This document shows, one piece after another, positions 32,082 to 39,261 of a stretch of DNA of 39,261 bases. Each line of letters starts with the position of its first letter. Positions within the stretch are counted from its first letter, which is position 1. The stretch is taken from the NCBI RefSeq assembly GCF_000090795.2, contig NW_003546768.1:8867-48127 (forward strand), read 5' to 3'. The position numbers and the translations under genes are program-made. The DNA is from Amphimedon queenslandica (Eukaryota > Porifera > Demospongiae > Haplosclerida > Niphatidae). The notes beneath the pieces were generated by a model. It had not been told where the DNA came from. It did not search any database and saw nothing but the letters and a program-made list of their open reading frames with translations.

Positions 32082-32957
32082 TCAAGTTTTGACACGCAGC
32101 TCAAATTGGGCACCAAATTTTGCATTTTGTAGCCCAATTTTCAACTTTTTATGTAAAGTACGACTTCCATCTGCTATACTCTGTATTGCTCTTTGGTCAC
32201 CCAGCTGTGTGGTCATGGACATCTGATTATTATTATCAGAGTTGGATCCCTGTGCTTTACTTAGATTTTCTTGTACAGACAATGTGTGACGTTGGAGATT
32301 TTTGGATTGCCGACTCATTTTTTCAAGTAATTCAGCTGCATTACCAAAATAATGAGCAACCAAGGCTACTGTTGTTCCAGCTGCAGTTGCAGTAGCTGCT
32401 GTTGCCGCTACAGTAAGTGGAAAACCAACAGCAAATCCAACTCCAAAAGTGAGCACTCCAACCAGTACTGACGCTGTTATACCACCAACTGCTACTGCAG
32501 CAGCACCTGCTCCACCGACTCCTTGTACAATTTTCTTTTTTGTCTGATTCTCTTCTGCTAGCTTGGTGCATTCTGCTTGAGCTGTTTCGCAGCTACTGAT
32601 GAAAGATTTGTTGAGCTGTTGAAACTTTTTGTATTTCTCTTCACATGTTGTAAAATTTTTGGCTAAGTTGCTGATTAATTCTTCCAATCGGCTGTATTCT
32701 TCAGGATTACTGACCAAAACTTTGCTTTTGTCAGCTATATCTTGAAATGTATTGGTCATTGTTTCGTAGTACTCATAAAAGGCACCGTTTGCTTCTTTCA
32801 ATTTCCTGAATGCCTCTGTTACGATATCCTTTACTTCTTTTATTTCCTGTAATTTTCCCATCGTTTCTGTCAGCTGCTTTACTTCTGCATCAATCAAATC
32901 AAAGTTTTCTGCAATGATGGGCATTGTTACATTTAGAGATGCAACATACGTAGCCAT
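32082..32957 (-). CDS. Effector family copy 7: intact single-exon hairpin protein, about 291 aa
   Basis: The first ATG of the frame is at 32957 (MATYVASLNVTMPIIAENFD). It aligns with the start of the module in other copies (FEDLNVKLPRIAGSFN in copy 2). The frame is open upstream to 33050 and beyond a CCACAG acceptor-like site, so an upstream exon is possible. From that ATG, long amphipathic helices (1-145) are followed by a Gly/Ala/Val hydrophobic stretch at ~146-201 (GGITASVLVGVLTFGVGFAV inside it) and a polar C-terminal helix. It is the most diverged member and the only standalone one without a frameshift. It carries no Death domain. A membrane-inserting role is inferred from the shape only. 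Confidence 0.65.
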   Translation of the reverse strand: MATYVASLNVTMPIIAENFDLIDAEVKQLTETMGKLQEIKEVKDIVTEAFRKLKEANGAFYEYYETMTNTFQDIADKSKVLVSNPEEYSRLEELISNLAKNFTTCEEKYKKFQQLNKSFISSCETAQAECTKLAEENQTKKKIVQGVGGAGAAAVAVGGITASVLVGVLTFGVGFAVGFPLTVAATAATATAAGTTVALVAHYFGNAAELLEKMSRQSKNLQRHTLSVQENLSKAQGSNSDNNNQMSMTTQLGDQRAIQSIADGSRTLHKKLKIGLQNAKFGAQFELRVKT

Positions 32958-33646
32958 TTCTGGTTTTAGCAACTTGCTGTATTTTTGAAAGAGGGCCTGA
33001 ACTGGGAGTGTTTCACTTGTATCATGTAGCTTTCTTGTATTTTTATACACTGTGGTAGTGGTTAATTAACTATTTATGTTAGATAATAAACTCTTATTAT
33101 ATCATTAAAAATTGACCTGACCATCACATGTAGGCCTGAGGGGATTATTCCCAAAAAATTTCCTATTATTCTATTCCCAAATTCTTAATTTTTTTGTAAT
33201 TATTCTTCTGTATTTATGGATATTATTCTCAAATTATTCATGTAACATAAGATAAGCCTGTATATAGTCGAAGAGAGACGTTGATTGCCAAATGTTGAGT
33301 TAAGTAACTAAAACACTCATTCTATGCTTCCACTAGATGGCTGTAAAAGCATGATTTTCTTGGCTACACAAGACCAAGCTAACAGTCCTTCTGAATTGCA
33401 ATTCCAGCACTCAATTCCACCATTCAACACATGGAGTATATGTCACAACACATGGAGTAGCCAATTTTATTCCCGTTCACTACCGTTTAAAACTCAGCAC
33501 TGTAAGTTGTTGGTAATAACTAACGAAGCTTGAGGCCAAAAAAAAGTTCGAGTTAAGTGAATACTTGTTGAAAAGGACATTGATGATTATGAATTTATGA
33601 TAGCTAGGGTTTAGCTACCTCAACTCTTTCCAATTAATGCCCCCAG

Positions 33647-33746
33647 GGTTATAGGTGCCCTCTCCAATAGTGAGGAGTTCTCTTCTACTTTCAAATGTGC
33701 TGGTAATGCACGGATGAATCCTAGCAAGAAGTGTGACCTCTGGTAA
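33647..33746 (+). pseudogene. M13 peptidase last-exon fragment B
   Basis: Homology begins in the intron just upstream (about 33627) and includes the CCCCAG acceptor, the full 100-bp last exon ([20 protein letters not shown]...KKCDLW) and its TAA stop, then about 150 bp of 3' flank. No other M13 exon lies nearby. Orphan exon. Confidence 0.88.
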
Positions 33747-34150
33747 CCATAGCAACTACTAGCTGCTTCTGAAAGTATTTAAGTAATACTGTAATTATTA
33801 TTTTATTATTTAAACACTAATTAGCCGCCACATATTAGAACAATTATTATTTTTATTAGTTCTTTCCCAGTTAGTACTATAGTAACTGTATTTATATTTA
33901 CATTTATGTTATTCATTAAATATCAATTGTGATGATTAAGAGGTTCAAGTGACACATACCTCAATATGTACATGTATGTGATTTAATATGTACATGTTAA
34001 TTATATGACACTCATTTTTAATACTTTGGTACTTTAGTTTTGTATTAAAATACTTTCTTATTGTGACTCACATTTGTCCAAAAATGAATCTTTTGATAAA
34101 TTAAATGTAGACTATGTCAATATAGCTTCACAATGCTGACTTAAGGCTTC

Positions 34151-34280
34151 TTCACACTGGCACAGTTTTAAAGTGCCTTGTTTAGCTGCTAGTATGAACA
34201 TGTTCAATGTGCATGACACATGTATTTCAGCTGTATTAGCAAAGCACATCAAAGCACTTTAAAAACTGTGCCAGTGTGAA
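34151..34280. mobile_element. Inverted-repeat element, about 130 bp
   Basis: TTCACACTGGCACAGTTTTA and following AAGTGC are reverse-complemented at the right end (GCACTTTAAAAACTGTGCCA, then GTGTGAA). Further weak inverted repeats continue to about 34420. No coding capacity. Confidence 0.7.
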
Positions 34281-34649
34281 AATGGCTATACATTGATCTA
34301 AGTTCATCACTTCACATCAATCCACCTCTCCAGGTGAAGTGAGACTGATGAGCATTAATTTGAAACCACTCTAGTGTGAACACATGATTAATGTACATCA
34401 ATGTGCATTACTTTTGTTAGTGTTAAAAGGCCTTAATACTAATGCTTCATCAGAATATTAGTCAAAACAATGTCAGCTAGATGTACATGTATGGTCAATT
34501 GGTCATACATGTATATGGTAATGGCACTACTCTCATGTACAGCAGACGTGTCATGTTTATGAGTGTAATATCATGTAACTGATTGTGGCGTCAAGGTGTT
34601 GCAATAACTAGAGTAATGACACATGCACAGCTCATGTTAGTCTGGTGTA

Positions 34650-35115
34650 GTGGGAAGCTACTGGACCACCAGCCCCTACTACTACTGTTGCTCCTGCAGT
34701 TGTTACTCCTCCAATTATTTGCTTCATCTTGAAGTTTTCTGCACCTTCTTTCAGCACTATCACATATTTTGGAAAATTCTTGACAACGGTCAAGAAGTAA
34801 TGCATGTTGTTGCTTGCAATCTTGAATTCTTTTGTTAATATTAACAATCAACAGTTCAACACTCTCAAAATCCCCATTTTTGATGTCTTGAGTTACAGTA
34901 GGGGATTTTTTCTGGAGTGTCTTATATAGCATTGTAACTTTTTCAAGGTATTCATGAACTGATCTACTGATAGTGCTCAAATATTGATACAAATTGATTA
35001 CTTCAGGTATATTCTTCACTTCATCGCATTCACATATTTCCCTTAGGTCAGCTGTTGCTTCTCTCACCAACTCTTGGACTTCAGAAACTGAGTTGCTAAA
35101 AGCCTTTGCATATTC
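34650..35115 (-). pseudogene. Effector family copy 8: truncated and frameshifted relic
   Basis: Homology to copy 5 starts without an ATG at EYAKAFSNSVSEVQELVREA (about 35115) and continues through NIPEVINLYQYLSTISRSVH and EYLEKVTMLYKTLQKKSP. Near 34745 the frame must shift to reach IIGGVTTAGATVVVGAGGPV, the beginning of the hydrophobic stretch. Homology then stops at about 34650. The C-terminal half is missing. It cannot encode a complete module. Confidence 0.78.
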
Positions 35116-36451
35116 ATGTTAAACTCTAGATAGTGAATTGCAAAAGAAATTGTTAATACTGCATATATATAGCAGTAGTACATCTGCTGAGTAGTAGTGT
35201 GCTCAATTAGTGTGTGACTGATGTTCATTGTGCAATTGGCATTGTAGACATAACAGCTAGGCTGTTTCACTCCTCCACTTCATTCACACACATGCATTGC
35301 TTATTCATTTGAATGAATAAGCAACATAATCTCGTGATTATGTTGTGATTATGTTAATGCCGTGTGTTCATGTGATTTCTTGGGTCATTAATGATTTTAA
35401 AAATTATCTATTATGTACTTGAGCTTGTAAATGGAAAATTCACGATAACAGTAAAACTTGTTACAGCATGTTTCTTTCAAAATTTTTCATCTGTACAATA
35501 TAATTATGGTATATAGTATACTACATGATCAGTGATGCATGTATTTCACAATGTACATGCATGTATTTCATTAGAGGCATGTATACAGTAGTAATACATG
35601 TGTTACATAATAAGTAACCTACCTTCAACCATTTTTAGCATTTTTTACTGACACGTACATTTCTTATATGTCATTATATATGATTATGTAGACTATTACT
35701 GTGTTTACACTAGCTTCTTTAACTGAGTTGGCCCTGTTTAAAGTGGGCCAGCACAGATTCATTTGATAGTGTAAACAGTAACCAAACTGAGCTGAAGTGA
35801 GCTGGGCCAAACCAGGCCAGCATGGTTATGGCCCACTTTTGTAGTGTAAATGCAGCATATGTCATGTTGTTAAGCTGTGGTGTGAAAGTAGACTCTTATA
35901 TAAACAATTTCTCTCTTGGTTAGATATGAGTGGCATGTAGGTGTGTATTAACAGCTGGTATTTTTATAGCCAACCATCATCTCTAAGGTCACATCCTTCC
36001 CAATTCAATTTTCTCAAATAAAAACTGAGCTTTATGGCTCACTAGTTCATTTCTCACTCAGCTCTATCACAATCGCCGACTCCTTACCGTCTTCAATTGT
36101 CTTAACAACACCGAATGGTCACCATTGCACCTACTTAACTATGCTATTTTTAAATTCTCTTGTTCTTTATTTACACGTACCTATTTCTTTATCTCTTTCT
36201 TTCTTTAAACCTATTATTTACATGTACTCTCTTTCCTTTTTTCTTCTCTCTATTTTTGTTTCCAATTTACCAGCTTGCCAGATTTATTTGGTACCAATTT
36301 TAGTTCCTTTTTTCACTCTGTGTTGGCTGTTGGGCCCTTTGATTTTCCAATTTCAAAAAAATTCAAACAATAAGTAGTTTATCATAATTGTAATTAACTA
36401 GCACAATCAATTGGTAACACATATGTTGTAAAATGCATGTTGTAATGTAAT
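35116..36451. other. Spacer between copies 8 and 9
   Basis: No supported gene is present. It contains an inverted-repeat element at 35699-35855, a segment near 35925-35985 shared with 14041-14110, and a pyrimidine-rich stretch (36130-36300) whose open frame has no recognisable features. Confidence 0.5.
35699..35855. mobile_element. Inverted-repeat element, about 157 bp
   Basis: CTGTGTTTACACTA at the left pairs with TAGTGTAAATGCAG at the right. Internal GGCCCACTTT/AAAGTGGGCC and GTTTACACTA/TAGTGTAAAC pairs give a complex foldback. No coding capacity. Confidence 0.6.
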
Positions 36452-39261
36452 TCAATTTGGAAACACATCATCAACTTTGTTAGCAAAAGCTACCTTAATC
36501 TCTGCAGCTACTTTGAGTCTACTAGAAGTCTTGCTATAATGTTTTTCACTTTCTTTATAAGTAGACCTCATTTTCATAGCAAGATTAGTACGCTCATCAG
36601 GTGTCATTCTTTTTATTTTTGTGTTTGTAAGATGAATCTCGTTAATTATATCTCGTATCTGTCTAATCTGCTCAAGTCTCTTGAGTCTATTGTTCATTTC
36701 AGCAAATGACTTGGCTGTATCACCAAATACACCTGCCAAGACTATAGCAACTCCTGTAGTTAATGCTGTTGCTCCTGCAGTCATTCCTAAACCAACAGCA
36801 AGTCCAATTCCAGCAGTAAATATTCCAACTAGCACTGATGTTGCTATACCACCAACCACTGCCCCACCTGCAGCAACTTTGGCTGCTGCTTCTTTAAATT
36901 CTTCTTTTTCTTGGAGTCTCCTCAATTCACCTTGAGCTTCATCACAATTTGTGGCAAATTCCTCGAAACAGGCATCAAGTACTTCAATATAAAAATCTGT
37001 GCTGTCTTGTAATATTTTGTCAATCTGAACAGCTAACTGGTCACTACTCTTCAATCTTCCACTCTCAACATCTTCTATTACATCAGGAGTCTGTTCAGTG
37101 AGTAGTCGATACAAATCATTTACTTTATCAAGGTAACTGTGAACTGTTTTCGTTGTCTTACTCAAAGATTGATACGATTCCTTTACTTGAGATACCTGCC
37201 TCACCTCGCTGTGTTTACGTATTTCCTCAAGGCCCCTTGTTGCTTCATCTACCAGTCCTTTGATATCAGAGACTGACTTATTGAACGCATCTGCAATCTC
37301 TGGTAGTTTTTCAGCTATACCTTCAAAATAATCTTGGACTTCATATTCTGTTGCTTCAATACCTAATAACAGATCAGAGCAAATCGCAAAGGAAAGTTAT
37401 ATGCACATTAAATAAAAAATTAAAATTACTTTCTTGAGTTAATGAAAGTACAAGCTGCTCTTCAAATGTTTCTTTCATTTCCTTCAATTTCTCGTACTCT
37501 AATTAAAAATAACATAATTAATTAGATTACAGTAAAGCACTACGAAGGTTCCAAAAGCAGCAGGATAATAGGCATAACATATGAAGGCATTTACACTTAG
37601 TATTAAGCCCAACATACACTGAGCAACTTTGTTGCTGGCAACTTGTGGTCAGACCTTTGATGTGGTTGAGCAACACTGGGCAACATGTTGCAGAAAGTAG
37701 AGAGACTCTCAACTTCTGGCAACAAGTTGCCTCACCACATCAAAGGTACTGGCAACAAAGTTGCTCAGTGTATGTTGGGCTTAATTATCAGAAATTACTT
37801 TTATGAAATGAAGCAAGCTGCTCTTTTAATATTTCTTTCATTTCCTTCAATTCATCATACTCTGCTAATAATTAATAACAATAAATTTAAAATGCATTAA
37901 CATTATTCTAATTAATAATACCTTTAAACTTATCACTCTTTGCTACACTGGCGTTCAATGTCTTATCCAGTCTTTGTATTAATGACTCAGCTTCTTTCTT
38001 TAATGTCATGCTTTCCTAAGAAAAATAGTGAATTGTATATAAAAAGAAAAGACCGAAAGTGCCTGGAATTAGGAAAACATACTGTAGATGTTGGAAATCT
38101 TAAACTCTTGTGTTTAAACATACACAAACGCCTATACGTTTATAGGGAGAATGCTTCCAGTCGTATACAAGTGAGTGAAGGGACATTGCGTTGCAGTGTG
38201 AATTAGCTCTAAAGCTACTTCATGGCATTATTATAACACTATTATTATTATTACTATTATAATTACTTCTAATCACACATACACATACCTCATAAGTCAC
38301 CTCCTCTTTACTACTGATTATTTGTATAGCCAATGATATCATCAGTTGCTTGAGTAAACCAGGTGATTCATCTATAATACAATATCAACAGTAACTGAAC
38401 AAGCAAGGAAAAAGATCACTTACCTGATTCAATTGTAGCAGGAGCAGAAGTGTCATCAATTTTTTGTACCTGTCAAGTAAATTAATGTCATCAGTTCATG
38501 CAGTGTATAGTCAATACTCACCTCATACACAGTGCAGTATCCAATGGTTAGTCTCTTCACTTTGTTAGCTCTCAATACATCAATATTACCCTGAGCAACT
38601 GTAATTAACTGCTCAGATAGAATCAAAGAGAAAGAGCAAGTGATAAAGACAGAGCCTTCTTTGATAACGTTTAATCTGATGTGTCGTGATGATTTTTCAA
38701 ATATAGCTGATGACAAACTTTTAACATCATTAAGAGTGAATTCAGTAGCATGTATATCATCAACAACAATAGTAATCCTTTCACATTGAAGTAGTGAAGC
38801 ATATGAAAATTTTTCTTTCAAACATTTACTGAGTTTTGTTTTCTTAAACTCCTCAACAGCTTCTTTATATTCCTCAATAACTGGCTTAGCCTCATCTATG
38901 TTAAAAGTGTTAATGAAAAACTCTAGCATTGTGATATCATCAAGCGAACAATTACGACTAACTAATTGTAAAATGCCACGAATATCCTGACATTGAGCTA
39001 ATTGAGGACTTAATGCTTCATCGTATATACTGAGAACATATTTGATATTATTAAGGGTTGGAGATTGAGGGTTGCTCATCATGATTGATCCAACTTCAAA
39101 GAATTTTTGGGCAAATTTCAATCGCATCATCTTAAACTCTTTAGTAACACTCATAGGAAGATAAATCTTCAACCCTTGAACTGATGAAAATTAATTTCAT
39201 AACTTAAAGGGCAAATTCTTACCATTGTCAAAATTTACTTCAATTAAGTCATGCTGAGATA
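36452..39261 (-). CDS. Effector family copy 9: alpha/beta, coiled-coil and hairpin protein, 5' end beyond window
   Basis: Exons: >39223 (partial, HDLIEVNFDN), 38522-39180, 38424-38469, 38289-38371, 37922-38015, 37799-37864, 37430-37498 and 36452-37362, all in phase. The 659-bp exon codes LPMSVTKEFKMMRLKFAQKF (helical domain) and the alpha/beta module (ITIVVDD, VFITCSFSLILSEQLITV, RLTIGYCTVYE). The 911-bp last exon has VKESYQSLSKTTKTVHSYLD, an Ala/Gly hydrophobic segment (GGIATSVLVGIFTAGIGLAV) and the MKMRSTYKESEKHYSKTS helix. Two adjacent exons, 37799-37864 and 37430-37498, are duplicates (EYDELKEMKEILKEQL and EYEKLKEMKETFEEQL). Both start and end in phase 1, so either or both could be used. 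A Death domain would be expected to the right of the window. No disabling change is seen in the visible part. Confidence 0.72.
37603..37784. mobile_element. Inverted-repeat element (MITE), 182 bp
   Basis: TTAAGCCCAACATACACTGA with following GCAACTTTGTTGC is exactly inverted at the right end. A second inner pair, ACCTTTGATGTGG/CCACATCAAAGGT, is present. The ends TTAA suggest a TTA/TAA-type target. It sits in the intron between the duplicated exons of copy 9. Confidence 0.85.

Noticed and set aside
33324..33533. Possible small plus-strand gene near copy 7
   Set aside because: A 69-codon frame with no motif, paralogue or splice context. It lies in a spacer rich in duplicated debris.
36141..36377. 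Hydrophobic 78-residue open frame that could be a membrane peptide
   Set aside because: The sequence is a pyrimidine-rich tract that naturally translates to Leu/Phe/Ser; no support for expression.
1..39261. CRISPR array, tRNA or rRNA genes, bacterial operon signals
   Set aside because: There is no regular repeat-spacer array and no recognisable tRNA or rRNA sequence. Genes are spliced with GT..AG introns, so bacterial features do not apply.

Overview
The window looks like animal nuclear DNA, most likely a demosponge (Amphimedon-like). It is AT-rich and full of (ATT)n microsatellites and small inverted-repeat elements. Genes have many small exons and short GT..AG introns (53 bp is the shortest I placed). 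Gene content includes nidogen-type (NIDO) and M13 metalloprotease genes and a local family of Death-domain proteins. The species call is inference from style and gene content. Exon boundaries were read by eye from splice consensus, reading phase and comparison between paralogues inside the window.

Layout. At 151-882 (+) is the 3' end of a NIDO-domain gene. At 1965-5069 (-) is a nine-exon gene for a Pro/Gln/Gly/Tyr-rich coiled-coil protein of unknown role. It is head to head with a complete 16-exon M13 zinc metallopeptidase gene (neprilysin/endothelin-converting-enzyme type) at 5425-10075 (+). From 11.5 kb to the right edge the minus strand carries a cluster of nine related genes, broken genes and fragments, here called copies 1-9: 11569-13767, 14204-17257, 17549-23803, 24073-24180, 25793-26777, 27293-28088, 32082-32957, 34650-35115 and 36452 to beyond 39261. 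Interleaved on the plus strand are partial duplicates of the M13 gene: exons 5-16 at 28407-31140, and the last exon alone at 24513-24608 and 33647-33746.

The most complete member of the minus-strand family is copy 3. It encodes, in order, a Death domain, a helical linker, a helical domain fused to a small alpha/beta domain, a coiled-coil neck, and a last exon of about 300 residues. In that last exon, long amphipathic helices flank an Ala/Gly-rich hydrophobic stretch of about 50 residues that could form a two-helix membrane hairpin. The helix-hairpin-helix plan is reminiscent of apolipoprotein L and helical pore-forming proteins. I infer, without proof, a Death-fold-gated membrane-active effector family of innate immunity. 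Shorter paralogues keep only the hairpin module.

The locus is a duplication mosaic. M13 3' flanking sequence is repeated beside the effector copies. Several paralogues are truncated, frameshifted or carry stops. A non-LTR retrotransposon 3' end joins one fragment. At least seven inverted-repeat elements lie in introns and spacers. Three of these share CAAGAGTACATAA-type ends and apparent 7-bp target duplications; one of the three is only 29 bp long.
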